In this document: positions 17,122 through 25,957 of the stretch, in pieces
Position numbering within the stretch: position 1 is the first letter of the stretch
Layout: the number at the start of each line of letters is the position of its first letter
Source of the DNA: an uncultured Acetatifactor sp.
GTDB lineage: Bacteria > Bacillota > Clostridia > Lachnospirales > Lachnospiraceae
Direction of reading: 5' to 3'
Assembly (NCBI GenBank): GCA_910587555.1
Contig: CAJULV010000018.1
Location: 1-64,000, forward strand
DNA length: 64,000 bases
Position numbers and translations under genes: made by a program
The notes under the pieces: model-generated
What the model was told of the DNA's origin: nothing
Database searches by the model: none
Seen by the model: only the letters and a program-made list of their open reading frames with translations

Positions 17122-19134
17122 ATGAATAAAAACAATCCGATTGGTTCAGCCAATAATGCATCCAATGGTATCAAATCAGACCGGGACCTCATGCACACCG
17201 TACGCATGAAGTCCTCCCACCCCACAGGAATCACCGGCCGCCTGGCAGAAAATATCACCAAAAACTGGCTTATCGGCCTGCGGGAAACCAACCCCGGAAT
17301 CCTGGATATGTTCCATGAGCGTGATCAGCTGCCCTACCGGGAGATGCTGCCCTGGCTGGGGGAATTTGCCGGAAAATATATCACGGGTGCTTACCATATC
17401 TACCGCCTCACTCTGAACCCCGCCCTGTATGACTACATAATCTCCTTCATTGAGGAGCTGATGGAGTGCCAGGCAGAGGACGGATACCTGGGCGTGTTCA
17501 GTAGGGAATGCCGCCTCACCGGTTCTTTCTCCCAGAAGCCATATGAGGTGGAGGGTACCTGGGATGCCTGGAACCACTATCACATTCTGTACGGGCTGCT
17601 GCTGTGGTATGGGGAAACAAAGGATGCCCGTTACCTGGCATGTGCGGAGAAAACCGCCGGCCTGTTCCTGGAGAAATTTTACTGCCCCGCCTCCGGCCGC
17701 AAAAGCCTGCTGGAGCTGCAGTCGGCAGAGACCAACCTGTCACCCATCCACGTCTTCGCCCTGCTCTACCGCCTTACCGGAAAGCAGTGCTATCTGGACT
17801 TTGCATTGGAAATCGAGAAGGATCTGGCCGATAAGCGCGCCGGAAATTACATTCACTGTGCCCTGAACGGGATAGAATATTATCAATGCCCCAAACCCCG
17901 CTGGGAAAGCCTGCATATCATCCTGGGCCTGGCAGAATTGTACCGGGCTGCGGGACACACCTCCCGTAAGGAGCCTTCCGATGCCATTTCCGATACAAGT
18001 TTGAGAAGTTTGTTCGATGCCCAGCCCGGCAAATCTGCCTGTATGGGACAGAATCCCCCTGCCCCGGCAGCCTGCGACACACAGGGCCAGCTCCCCGGGG
18101 CATATTACCTCCAGACGGCAGAGCAGATTTACCGCTCCATCCGGAAAACGGACGTCCACAATACAGGCGCCTTCTCCACGGACGAGCAGGCCATCGGCAC
18201 GCCCTTCAAGAACGGCAATATCGAAACCTGCTGTGTCATTGCTTACAACGCTTTGGCCGTGGAGCTTTTCAAACTTACCGGGGCTGTGGATATCCTTGAT
18301 TTCCTGGAGCTGGCTCATTACAATGCCTGCATGGGCGCCTGGTCTCCCACGGGGCGCTGGTCCACCTACCACACACCCATGGTCGGAGAGCGGCATGCCA
18401 ATTTCCATGACATCTCCTTCCAAAGCCGGGCCGGTTCCCCGGAGCTGAACTGCTGCTCCGTGAATGCCCCCAGGGCTGTGGGCATGCTCAGCGAATGGGC
18501 CGTTACCAGGACGGAGACGGCACTTTGCATCAATGCCTATGAGGATGGGGAATTTGTGACAGAAGAAAATGTCCGTATTCGAATCAGCGGAGGATATCCC
18601 GCAAAGGATACGGTAGAAATAGCAGTAGAAAATTATATAGGCGACCTTGCCTTGCGGATTCCGGGGTGGTCGGTTCATACATCCCTTGCAGCGGAAACCA
18701 TATGGGGCCGCAGCACCCCGCAGGCAGCCGTATTTTCCCAGGATACCCGCGCCGTGCAGGAGACTGCCCCGCTCTCCCCCGACCCCCCGCCTGCAGTCGG
18801 CTCCTACTGCCGCCTGCACTGCAAGGGCAGCATTTTGATCCATATGCAACTGGACTTCACCACCCGGTATCTGGAAGGAAAGGAAGCCTATGAGGGATAT
18901 GTCAGCATTTACCGCGGTCCCATACTCTTCGGAACCGATATCAGCCTGGCAGGCGGACATGACCTGACAAAGCTTCCCGTGCTGAGCCGCAAGGAGCTTG
19001 AAAACGTCCCCTCCCTATCGGAACAGAATGAGGGAAGGATCCGCATCCCTCTTTCCTGCGGCATCACATTGGGCGACTTCTATCATCTGGGCCAGAGCGG
19101 CTGCCGTTATACTACCTGGCTGCAGGCTGAATAA
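17122..19134 (+). CDS. GH127 beta-L-arabinofuranosidase (DUF1680)
   Basis: A 670-residue cytoplasmic enzyme of the GH127/GH146-type (alpha/alpha)6 barrel fold, cleaving beta-L-arabinofuranosides. Visible landmarks: GTWDAWNHYHILYGLLLWY in the barrel, the metal/catalytic cluster Glu368-Thr-Cys370-Cys371 (GNIETCCVIAYN) and Cys444-Cys445 (LNCCSVNAPR), matching the Glu and zinc-ligand cysteines of the Bifidobacterium enzyme HypBA1. The C-terminal third is beta-rich. A stretch around 270-330, including a Pro/Ala/Gly-rich segment near 18,000-18,090, looks like a loop insertion. Last gene of the binding protein-permease-permease operon, which it explains functionally: import followed by intracellular trimming. 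Confidence 0.88.
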   Translation: MNKNNPIGSANNASNGIKSDRDLMHTVRMKSSHPTGITGRLAENITKNWLIGLRETNPGILDMFHERDQLPYREMLPWLGEFAGKYITGAYHIYRLTLNPALYDYIISFIEELMECQAEDGYLGVFSRECRLTGSFSQKPYEVEGTWDAWNHYHILYGLLLWYGETKDARYLACAEKTAGLFLEKFYCPASGRKSLLELQSAETNLSPIHVFALLYRLTGKQCYLDFALEIEKDLADKRAGNYIHCALNGIEYYQCPKPRWESLHIILGLAELYRAAGHTSRKEPSDAISDTSLRSLFDAQPGKSACMGQNPPAPAACDTQGQLPGAYYLQTAEQIYRSIRKTDVHNTGAFSTDEQAIGTPFKNGNIETCCVIAYNALAVELFKLTGAVDILDFLELAHYNACMGAWSPTGRWSTYHTPMVGERHANFHDISFQSRAGSPELNCCSVNAPRAVGMLSEWAVTRTETALCINAYEDGEFVTEENVRIRISGGYPAKDTVEIAVENYIGDLALRIPGWSVHTSLAAETIWGRSTPQAAVFSQDTRAVQETAPLSPDPPPAVGSYCRLHCKGSILIHMQLDFTTRYLEGKEAYEGYVSIYRGPILFGTDISLAGGHDLTKLPVLSRKELENVPSLSEQNEGRIRIPLSCGITLGDFYHLGQSGCRYTTWLQAE

Positions 19135-19151
19135 GGATGCCTCCGCACCAT

Positions 19152-19340
19152 TTATTCAAATGTCGGAACACGATACTGGACATCGCAGAGTTCATCTAAA
19201 TCCGTCTGATTATGCGATGTTATCAGTATCGTTTTCTCCTCGTCCCTAAGCTGCCTGATGAACTGATATAAATACTGGCAGGATGACTCATCCAGTGCGT
19301 TAAACGGCTCATCCAAAATAACAATTTCCTGTCCTTCCAT
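19152..19340 (-). pseudogene. Truncated ABC transporter ATPase (3' end only)
   Basis: A 62-codon frame holding the Walker B region VILDEPFNALD, the helical segment and the H-switch ITSHNQTDLDELC of an ABC ATPase. Walker A and the signature motif are missing: homology starts abruptly at MEGQ, where a family member would read LMEGQEIV. It is therefore a cut 3' fragment, not a small gene. It abuts another fragment at 19340. Confidence 0.75.
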
Positions 19341-19555
19341 TTACCGCAGTTGCGGAAGGGGCGGACACCCTCAGCCTTGTGTTTGATGACGGCGATACGC
19401 TGAGCGTGCTGCAATACGGTATGGTTGGCGACGGACTCTATGGGCTGGCGGTTACGGCAGGCGTCAGTACGATGGCGGTTTCCCAGGAGCGACGGAACGA
19501 GGATACCTGGACCTTCCGGGATGTGATGGCAATTATGGGAACCGCTATCTCTTGA
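19340..19555 (+). pseudogene. Unrecognised gene fragment (C-terminal end)
   Basis: An open frame without a start codon, from the junction at 19340 to TGA 19553-19555, reading FTAVAEGADTLSLVFDDGD… DTWTFRDVMAIMGTAIS. It has coding-like composition and a compact beta-rich look but I do not recognise the family. It appears to be the 3' end of a gene whose 5' part was lost at 19340. Confidence 0.45.
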
Positions 19556-19673
19556 AGGCGTGAGCAGTATAATCATGGAAGAAGCCATGGCGTATTTCAG
19601 CGGAAATAAAGAGACGAAAAAAGCCGCGTCCGTGATTCAGAACAGAGTACAGCTCTATCTGAACGAGATGTAA
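19551..19673 (+). pseudogene. C-terminal fragment of a sugar-binding protein
   Basis: Forty codons ending TAA 19671-19673: SSIIMEEAMAYFSGNKETKK then AASVIQNRVQLYLNEM. This is the standard C-terminus of family-1 solute-binding proteins (IxEEAxxYFxGxKxxxxxAxxIQxRVxxYLxE). Nothing else of that gene remains. It is fused to the end of the preceding fragment. Confidence 0.65.
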
Positions 19674-19720
19674 GGCCCTGCCGGTGTATCCCTGATTATC
19701 GGAAAAATCATGGGAAACAA

Positions 19721-19749
19721 TTGACAAACCCTCCAATATCCCTTATAGT
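19721..19749 (+). promoter_or_regulatory. Strong promoter upstream of potABCD
   Basis: TTGACA (19721-19726), exactly 17 nt, TATAGT (19744-19749). A near-perfect sigma-A promoter, about 280 nt before the preferred potA start. Confidence 0.75.
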
Positions 19750-19750
19750 A

Positions 19751-19795
19751 AGGAAGTGTCGTCGACAATTCTCGCGAATGTCATCGGCACTTCCT
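19751..19795 (+). promoter_or_regulatory. 45-bp imperfect palindrome at the potA transcription start
   Basis: Arms AGGAAGTG (19751-19758) and CACTTCCT (19788-19795) are exact, with further pairing inward (TCG/CGG, GAC/GTC, ATTC/GAAT) around TCGC. The expected start site (about 19756) falls inside the left arm, so this may be a DNA operator more than an RNA hairpin. The following 19,800-20,020 leader has a second small stem (GCTGTC-CGG-GACAGC, about 19,890) and no gene. I do not recognise a known riboswitch. Confidence 0.5.
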
Positions 19796-20030
19796 ATTAT
19801 TATTGCGTCTGCATCTGAAAAAGGTTAGCTTAACGGAGGTAAGCCAGCCATAAAAGCGGCACGGTTTCTTTGCCACGGTCCTTTTCAAGCTGTCCGGGAC
19901 AGCGGGGAATAACACACCGTCCTTTGCGGGAGGCAATCAACATAAAAACCGGGCCGGGTTATGTGTGAATAACATAGACACGCAGCTAAATTCGGCGTCT
20001 GCGCACGCCGCCGCAAAGGAGATGCATCCA

Positions 20031-21236
20031 TTGAAAAATACGATTATTTCACTGAAAGACATTACCGTTTCCTATGATGGGGAGCAGGTTCTGGGCGGTT
20101 TCAATCTGGACATACACGACGGGGAATTCGTCACGCTGCTCGGGCCTTCCGGCTGCGGCAAGACCACCGCGCTCCGCACCATTGCCGGCTTTATCAAACC
20201 GGATAAGGGGGATGTCTTTTTTTATGAGAAAAACATTACGAACCTTCCGCCCCACAAGCGGGAGGTCAACACCATCTTCCAAAAGTATGCCCTGTTTCCC
20301 CATCTGAATGTATATGAGAATATAGCATTCGGCATGCGCCTGAAGAACCGCAGCGAGAAGGAAATCAAACGCACCGTGCATGATATGCTTGCGAAGGTGA
20401 ACCTCACCGGATACGCCCACCGGGGCATCGGCCAGCTCTCCGGCGGCCAGCAGCAGCGGGTAGCCATAGCCCGTGCCCTGGCAAACGCGCCGAAAGTCCT
20501 GCTGCTGGACGAGCCTTTGGGTGCGCTGGATTTGAAGCTGCGCAAGGACATGCAGGTGGAGCTGAAAAAGCTGCAGCAGGAAACCGGCATTACCTTTGTG
20601 TTCGTCACCCACGACCAGGAGGAAGCCCTGTCCATGTCCGATACCGTGGTGGTAATGGACGGGGGCGTGATACAGCAGATCGGTACTCCCACCGATATCT
20701 ACAACGAGCCGGAAAATGCCTTTGTGGCCGATTTCATCGGGGAATCCAACATACTGGACGGTGTGATGCTGGAAGACTATTCCGTAAAGTTCGCCGGGCA
20801 TGTTTTCCGCTGCCTGGACAGCGGATTCGGTAAAAATACACCCGTGGACGTGGTAATACGTCCAGAGGATATCAAAGTTGTGGAACCGAATTCCACTTTG
20901 ATTACAGGAGATGTTACATCCGTCACCTTCAAGGGTGTACACTACGAAATCATTGTGGATGTGGGCGGCTTCAAGTGGATGATACAGTCCACGGAATGCC
21001 GGGAGGCAGGGGACCGCATAGGCCTGTCCCTCACCCCCAACGATATCCATGTCATGCACAAATCCCAGTACTCCGGCAGGTTCGGCGACTACAGCACCTT
21101 CAGCGACGAGATGGGGGAGGATATCATTGCATCGGATGAGGCTGCACTGGCGGAGGCAGCTCCCGCAGGCGATGCCGCGGGCAGGAAAAACGCTTCTCCG
21201 GACGCTTCATCGGAAGACGGAGGGCAGAACGGATGA
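20031..21236 (+). CDS. potA: Spermidine/putrescine ABC transporter ATPase PotA
   Basis: ATPase of the polyamine importer. ABC domain: Walker A GPSGCGKTT, Q-loop FQKYALFPH, signature LSGGQQQRVAIARAL, Walker B VLLLDEPLGALD, H-switch VTHDQEEA. After it comes a C-terminal TOBE domain (VVIRPEDIKVVEP), then an acidic Ala-rich tail. I favour TTG 20031, 9 nt after AAAGGAG (402 codons). An in-frame GTG at 19965 would add 22 residues but lacks a ribosome site. First gene of potABCD; its stop overlaps potB by 4 nt. The tail after about residue 360 is longer than usual. Confidence 0.9.
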   Translation: MKNTIISLKDITVSYDGEQVLGGFNLDIHDGEFVTLLGPSGCGKTTALRTIAGFIKPDKGDVFFYEKNITNLPPHKREVNTIFQKYALFPHLNVYENIAFGMRLKNRSEKEIKRTVHDMLAKVNLTGYAHRGIGQLSGGQQQRVAIARALANAPKVLLLDEPLGALDLKLRKDMQVELKKLQQETGITFVFVTHDQEEALSMSDTVVVMDGGVIQQIGTPTDIYNEPENAFVADFIGESNILDGVMLEDYSVKFAGHVFRCLDSGFGKNTPVDVVIRPEDIKVVEPNSTLITGDVTSVTFKGVHYEIIVDVGGFKWMIQSTECREAGDRIGLSLTPNDIHVMHKSQYSGRFGDYSTFSDEMGEDIIASDEAALAEAAPAGDAAGRKNASPDASSEDGGQNG

Positions 21237-22057
21237 AATCAAATTCCAAGCTCCTCTCCGCCCCTTACACCGTCTGGATGACGATTTTTATTATACTTCC
21301 CATGCTGTTGGTGGGCTATTTCGCATTTACGGATAAATCCGGCAGCTTTACCCTGGAAAATATGCTAAGCGTAGGCCAATACTCCAATGTATTCCTGCGC
21401 TCCATCTGGCTGGGCGCGGTGGCCACCGCCATTTCCCTGGCGCTGGGATACCCCCTGGCCTACATCATAGCGAAAATGAATGCCGGGCGCCAGAATGTAA
21501 TGATCATGCTGGTCATGCTTCCCATGTGGATGAATTTCCTGCTGCGCACCTACGCATGGATGACCCTGCTGGAAGACAACGGTCTGATCAACTCGGTCCT
21601 GGCCGCCGTCGGGCTGCCCCGGATACATATGATCAACACTGCGGGCGCCGTGGTGCTGGGCATGGTTTACAACTATATCCCCTATATGATTCTGCCCCTG
21701 TACTCGGTGCTGACGAAAATAGACCAGAGCGTTATTGAGGCGGCGCAGGATCTGGGCGCAAACAGCAGAGCGGTATTCCTGAAGGTAGTGGTACCCTTAA
21801 GCATGCCCGGCATCATATCCGGGATTACCATGGTATTCGTTCCCGCCGTCAGCACCTTTATCATCTCGAAAATGCTGGGAGGCGGCGGGAACCTGCTTAT
21901 CGGCGACCTCATCGACATGCAGTTTCTGGGCAGCGCCTACAATCCAAATCTGGGTTCTGCCGTGTCCCTGGTGCTGATGGTGATTATCCTGATCTGCATG
22001 GGCATTATGAACCAGTTTGACGACGGCGAGGAAGCCGGGGGAGGTATGCTTATATGA
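21233..22057 (+). CDS. potB: Spermidine/putrescine ABC permease PotB
   Basis: A 274-residue permease with six predicted helices. The N-terminal helix is VWMTIFIILPMLLVGYF, PMWMNFLLRTYAWM is characteristic of PotB, and the EAA loop reads EAAQDLGANSRAVFLKVVVPLS. Overlaps potA (ATGA) and potC by 4 nt each, so the genes are translationally coupled. Confidence 0.9.
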   Translation: MKSNSKLLSAPYTVWMTIFIILPMLLVGYFAFTDKSGSFTLENMLSVGQYSNVFLRSIWLGAVATAISLALGYPLAYIIAKMNAGRQNVMIMLVMLPMWMNFLLRTYAWMTLLEDNGLINSVLAAVGLPRIHMINTAGAVVLGMVYNYIPYMILPLYSVLTKIDQSVIEAAQDLGANSRAVFLKVVVPLSMPGIISGITMVFVPAVSTFIISKMLGGGGNLLIGDLIDMQFLGSAYNPNLGSAVSLVLMVIILICMGIMNQFDDGEEAGGGMLI

Positions 22058-22881
22058 AAAAGACAGGTGCGCGTATTTACACCTTTCTCATTTTCCTGTT
22101 TTTATATGCCCCCATTCTGGTGCTGATCGTGTTCTCCTTTAACGGCTCGGAGACTGCCAGCCGCACGGTGTGGGGCGGCTTTTCCCTGCGCTGGTATCAA
22201 AAGCTGTTTGAGGACAGGCTGATACTGGAAGCCCTGCGCAATACGCTGTTCATCGCGGCGGTATCTGCAGCGGCGTCCACGGTACTCGGCACCATGGCGG
22301 CAATCGGCATCAACTCCCTGAAACGCCTGCCCAGGCGCATTATGATGAATATCACCAACTTTCCCATGGTCAATCCCGAGATTGTCACAGGCGTATCGCT
22401 TATGCTGCTGTTCGTATCCGCCGTCCGGCTGTTCGGCGGCAGGAGCCTGGGGATGGGTTCCCTGGTTGCCGCCCATATCACCTTCTGCCTGCCCTATGTA
22501 ATCCTGTCGGTATTGCCCAAGCTGCGACAGCTGGACCCGAACCTCTATGAAGCGGCTCAGGACCTGGGCTGCCCGCCGGTAAAGGCCTTCTTCAAGGTGG
22601 TTCTTCCGGAAATTATGCCCGGGATAGTAACCGGAATGATTATGGCGTTTACCCTTTCCATTGATGATTTTGTGATAAGCTACTTTACCAGCGGTACCAC
22701 CCAGACGCTGCCCATTTACATCTACTCCATGACCCGGAAGCGAATCAGCCCTGAGATTAATGCATTATCCACCGTGCTGTTCGCAGTCATCATGGTACTG
22801 CTTATCGTTATCAATGTCCGCAGCTTTCAGGACAGGGGCGGCCGTCAAAAAGCGGAGCATCCGGAAATCGTACAGAAATAG
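22054..22881 (+). CDS. potC: Spermidine/putrescine ABC permease PotC
   Basis: A 275-residue permease. It opens with an N-terminal helix IYTFLIFLFLYAPILVLIV, has FSLRWYQKLF after it as in PotC, the EAA loop EAAQDLGCPPVKAFFKVVLPE, and SIDDFVISYFTSG, a conserved PotC segment. Forms the membrane channel with PotB. An 87-nt gap separates it from potD. Confidence 0.9.
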   Translation: MKKTGARIYTFLIFLFLYAPILVLIVFSFNGSETASRTVWGGFSLRWYQKLFEDRLILEALRNTLFIAAVSAAASTVLGTMAAIGINSLKRLPRRIMMNITNFPMVNPEIVTGVSLMLLFVSAVRLFGGRSLGMGSLVAAHITFCLPYVILSVLPKLRQLDPNLYEAAQDLGCPPVKAFFKVVLPEIMPGIVTGMIMAFTLSIDDFVISYFTSGTTQTLPIYIYSMTRKRISPEINALSTVLFAVIMVLLIVINVRSFQDRGGRQKAEHPEIVQK

Positions 22882-22968
22882 CCCGGGAATTGTATTGTCT
22901 GAAAGCTTCGTGCAGTGAGCGCAACGGGATAGCGCTCCGGACACAAAGCCGAAAAATGAGGGTTACCT

Positions 22969-24177
22969 ATGAAAAAAAGAACAAAAAAGTATCATGCCCT
23001 GCATATGGCGCTCTATACGGCGCTCTGCCCGGTGTTGACCATATTGGCTCCGGCACAGACAGCCATGGCCGAAGCCGCTCCGAACAAAGGTGTCACCATA
23101 AATGTCTACAATTGGGGGGAATATATCGCCAACGGTACGGACGATTCCCTGGATATCAACGAGGAGTTCACCCGCCGCACGGGAATCCAGGTCAACTATA
23201 CCACCTTTGACAGCAACGAGGCGCTGTATTCCAAGCTGGCCGGAGGCGGTGCCGACTATGACGTGATTATCCCTTCGGACTATATGGTGTCCAGGCTCAT
23301 CAGCGAGAACATGCTGGCAGAGCTGGATTTTTCCAATATTCCCAATTTTGAGTACATTGATGAACGGTTTCGCGATCCGGATTATGACCCGGGCAGCCGC
23401 TACTCGGTGCCTTATACCTGGGGCGTGGTGGGATTATTTTACAATACAGATTATATCAAAGAAGACATCACCAGCTGGTCTGCCCTGTGGGATGACCGCT
23501 ATGCGGGAAAGATACTGATGTTCGACAATCCCAGGGATTCCTTTGCCATCGCCCAGTTCCTGCTGGGGCAGTCGCTGAATACTGCCGATGAAAGCGACTG
23601 GGCGGAGGCGGCAGCGCTTCTGAAGCAGCAAAAGCCCCTGGTCCAGGCCTATGTAATGGACCGGATTTTTGACAAAATGGAAAGCGAAGAAGCCTGGATT
23701 GCCCCATACTATGCCGGAGACGCGGCGATTCTGGTTGACAACAGCGACAATATCCGGTTTGTGGTTCCGGAGGAGGGCACCAACTTCTTCGTGGATGCCA
23801 TGTGCATCCCCATTACCTCCAGCCACAAGGCAGAGGCGGAAGCGTACATCAACTTCCTCTGCAGCCCGGAAATCGCCGGCGCCAACATGGATTATGTAGG
23901 CTACTCCACCCCGGAAAGCGCCGCCAAGGCATATATCTCCGCGGAGATGGTGGAAAGCTCCATCTATTACCCGGATGAGGAGACCCTGAAGCGCACGCAG
24001 ATATTCGTCAACCTGCCGGAGGAGACCGCAAAGCTGGTGGACAGCCTTTGGGCAGAAGCGAAAATGGGCGGTCCCGGGGAATCTGCCGTGCTGATTGCAA
24101 TTATCCTGGGCTTCCTGGGTTTATATATCGCCATTCTGATTTACAAGCGCCGGAAGCGCAGACGGGAACTTGCCTAA
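22969..24177 (+). CDS. potD: Polyamine-binding protein PotD with C-terminal membrane anchor
   Basis: A 402-residue binding protein. The N-terminus is a Sec signal with an AMA-EA cleavage site (about residue 33) and no lipobox cysteine. The mature protein begins ITINVYNWGEY-like, and has the PotD motifs YDVIIPSDYMVSRL, YSVPYTWGVVGLFYN and WIAPYYAGDAA. The last 33 residues form a membrane helix (VLIAIILGFLGLYIAILIY) with a KRRKRRR tail on the cytoplasmic side. So this PotD is tethered by its C-terminus in place of the usual lipid anchor. The four polyamine-contact acidic/aromatic regions look intact. Confidence 0.9.
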   Translation: MKKRTKKYHALHMALYTALCPVLTILAPAQTAMAEAAPNKGVTINVYNWGEYIANGTDDSLDINEEFTRRTGIQVNYTTFDSNEALYSKLAGGGADYDVIIPSDYMVSRLISENMLAELDFSNIPNFEYIDERFRDPDYDPGSRYSVPYTWGVVGLFYNTDYIKEDITSWSALWDDRYAGKILMFDNPRDSFAIAQFLLGQSLNTADESDWAEAAALLKQQKPLVQAYVMDRIFDKMESEEAWIAPYYAGDAAILVDNSDNIRFVVPEEGTNFFVDAMCIPITSSHKAEAEAYINFLCSPEIAGANMDYVGYSTPESAAKAYISAEMVESSIYYPDEETLKRTQIFVNLPEETAKLVDSLWAEAKMGGPGESAVLIAIILGFLGLYIAILIYKRRKRRRELA

Positions 24178-24179
24178 AA

Positions 24180-24212
24180 GAATGGGGGCTGTCGCAGTGA
24201 CAGCCCCCATTC
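24180..24212. terminator. Bidirectional intrinsic terminator between potD and the convergent operon
   Basis: GAATGGGGGCTGTC (24180-24193) pairs perfectly over 14 bp with its inverse at 24199-24212 around a 5-nt loop. T-rich flanks lie on both strands (TCTTT on plus, TTTT on minus). Confidence 0.85.
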
Positions 24213-24232
24213 TTTGAACATCAAAGTATGCG

Positions 24233-24493
24233 TTACGGCACCCATGTAGGCTTCTGGTCCTTATGGGTAAAATTCTGAAGCCTGGACTCAAAATCAGCCA
24301 GACGCCTTTCATAGTACGCCTTCTGCTTCCCCGACAGTTTTCCTTCCTCCAGAAGCGTGCCGAGCAGTGTTTCAAATTCTTTCAGGTTCAGCTGCGCCGC
24401 GTCCTTATAGTTGTTCTCGAAATTCATCTGAATCCGTTCCAGCTTCTCGTCAAGCCGTTTCGCAGCCGCCGCTTTTCTTCCAAACAATGCCAT
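24233..24493 (-). CDS. Small conserved-looking protein of unknown function
   Basis: An 86-residue, highly charged, helical protein: MALFGRKAAAAKRLDEKLER at the N-terminus, then KEFETLLGTLLEEGKLSGKQ and YYERRLADFESRLQNF, probably two long amphipathic helices. No signal peptide or metal-binding motif. It starts 8 nt after the S41 protease gene with GAGGTAGAGGAAG as ribosome site, so it is the last gene of the ftsEX operon. I do not recognise the family; a coiled-coil partner of the upstream envelope proteins is only a guess. Confidence 0.65.
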   Translation of the reverse strand: MALFGRKAAAAKRLDEKLERIQMNFENNYKDAAQLNLKEFETLLGTLLEEGKLSGKQKAYYERRLADFESRLQNFTHKDQKPTWVP

Positions 24494-24501
24494 GGCTTCC
24501 T

Positions 24502-25878
24502 CTACCTCATTTTCTCACGCAGCACTTCCTTCGCTTTCTCCAGCTGATTGTCGATACGCTCCTCCCTGCCGTAGTAGGCTTCGCCGTCAAACTCACATAT
24601 CACATCCGGCTCTATGCCGATACCGTGGATATTATTGCCGTTGGGCGTATAATACGCGCTGATGGTAATCTTCGCCGCCGAGCCGTCACGGAACGGGATA
24701 ATCTGCTGTACAATGCCTTTTCCGAAGGTAGTGGTACCCACCAGTGTTCCCAGCTTGTAGTCTTTGATGGCACCTGCCATAATCTCCGCCGCACTGGCCG
24801 AATTCATGTCAATCAATACCACCAGCGGCACATCCAGCTCCTTTGTGCCGTCGCAGGTATACTCGGATCTCTTGCCGTTTTTATCTTCCGTATATACGAT
24901 CATACCTTCGGGAAGAATCATTTTTGCCATTTCTACCACAGCATTCAGGCTCCCGCCGGGATTTGCCCGCAGGTCCATAATCATCCCCTTCATGCCGTCA
25001 CGCCTTGCCGATATAAGCGCCTGCTCAAACTGGGTAATGGATATTTCATCGAATTCCGTCAGCTGGATATAAGCCATGTTGTCTTCCATCATGGTATACT
25101 CTACCGTGGGTGTCTCCACCTGCCTGCGGGTGACGCTCACTTCCAGATAGTCCGACGCGCCCTCTCTGATAATGGTAAGCATCACATCCGTATTCTCGGG
25201 TCCCTTGATCATGGAAACCACTTCCGTCAGGGTCATCCCATAGGTTGAAACCCCGTCTACCTCATAGATCAGGTCGTTGGCCCGCAAACCGGACTCTTCG
25301 GAAGGTGCACCGGCAATGGTGCCGCTGATCTTGGGAAGCCTGGTGGTTTCATCCAGCCCGATATAGGCACCGATCCCGTAATATATTCCCTGGGTCTGCT
25401 CCATCAGCGCATTCAGTTCCTCGGCGGAATAATACTCGGAATAGGGATCCCCGAGGGCACTCAGCATCCCTTTGTATATGCCGTCCCGAATCTCCTCGTC
25501 CTCCACATCATGCAGATAAAAGTACTGGTCAATTGTCTTCTCCAGCATCTGCATCTTGCTCAATGTGGACGAATCAATGGCAGAATTTTCGTCCAGTTCC
25601 ACTCCCTCCTCTGCCGCCAGCTTCCCCGACTCCACTATGTTCTGGACATAGATTCCCAGGTAGCAGATCCCCAGCACCAGAAGCGCTCCGGCAATGCCTG
25701 TGACCAGGCCTCCGAAAAACAGGCCTTTTCCGCTTCCTTTTTCCGCCTTCGGGGGCCTTTCCGGCGGTACCGGATTCCAGGCCGGCTGGGGCGCGGGGTT
25801 AAAATTTTGCGGCGGAGTACTGCGCTTCTCCGGCGCCGTACCGCTCAGATTGTCAAAATATCCGTTGTTTTCGTCCAT
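24502..25878 (-). CDS. S41 C-terminal processing peptidase (CtpA/CtpB-like)
   Basis: A 458-residue membrane-anchored serine protease. A Pro-rich cytoplasmic N-terminus (1-50) precedes one helix (about 52-75, LFFGGLVTGIAGALLVLGICYL). The extracellular part has a PDZ domain (about 150-235, GIGAYIGLDE … SGLRANDLIYEVDGV) and the S41 catalytic domain, with nucleophile Ser362 in NSASAAEI and general base Lys387 in TFGKGIVQ. The 25-residue Ser-Lys spacing is normal for CtpA. It probably processes an envelope protein, perhaps the M23 hydrolase encoded next to it. Same operon as ftsEX. Confidence 0.92.
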   Translation of the reverse strand: MDENNGYFDNLSGTAPEKRSTPPQNFNPAPQPAWNPVPPERPPKAEKGSGKGLFFGGLVTGIAGALLVLGICYLGIYVQNIVESGKLAAEEGVELDENSAIDSSTLSKMQMLEKTIDQYFYLHDVEDEEIRDGIYKGMLSALGDPYSEYYSAEELNALMEQTQGIYYGIGAYIGLDETTRLPKISGTIAGAPSEESGLRANDLIYEVDGVSTYGMTLTEVVSMIKGPENTDVMLTIIREGASDYLEVSVTRRQVETPTVEYTMMEDNMAYIQLTEFDEISITQFEQALISARRDGMKGMIMDLRANPGGSLNAVVEMAKMILPEGMIVYTEDKNGKRSEYTCDGTKELDVPLVVLIDMNSASAAEIMAGAIKDYKLGTLVGTTTFGKGIVQQIIPFRDGSAAKITISAYYTPNGNNIHGIGIEPDVICEFDGEAYYGREERIDNQLEKAKEVLREKMR

Positions 25879-25957
25879 AATTCCTCCTAATTAAGTCGCT
25901 GCGCCGCGGCATGAAAGGACACCAAAGGGTATGGCCTCCTGGTCTCCTGCAATGACT

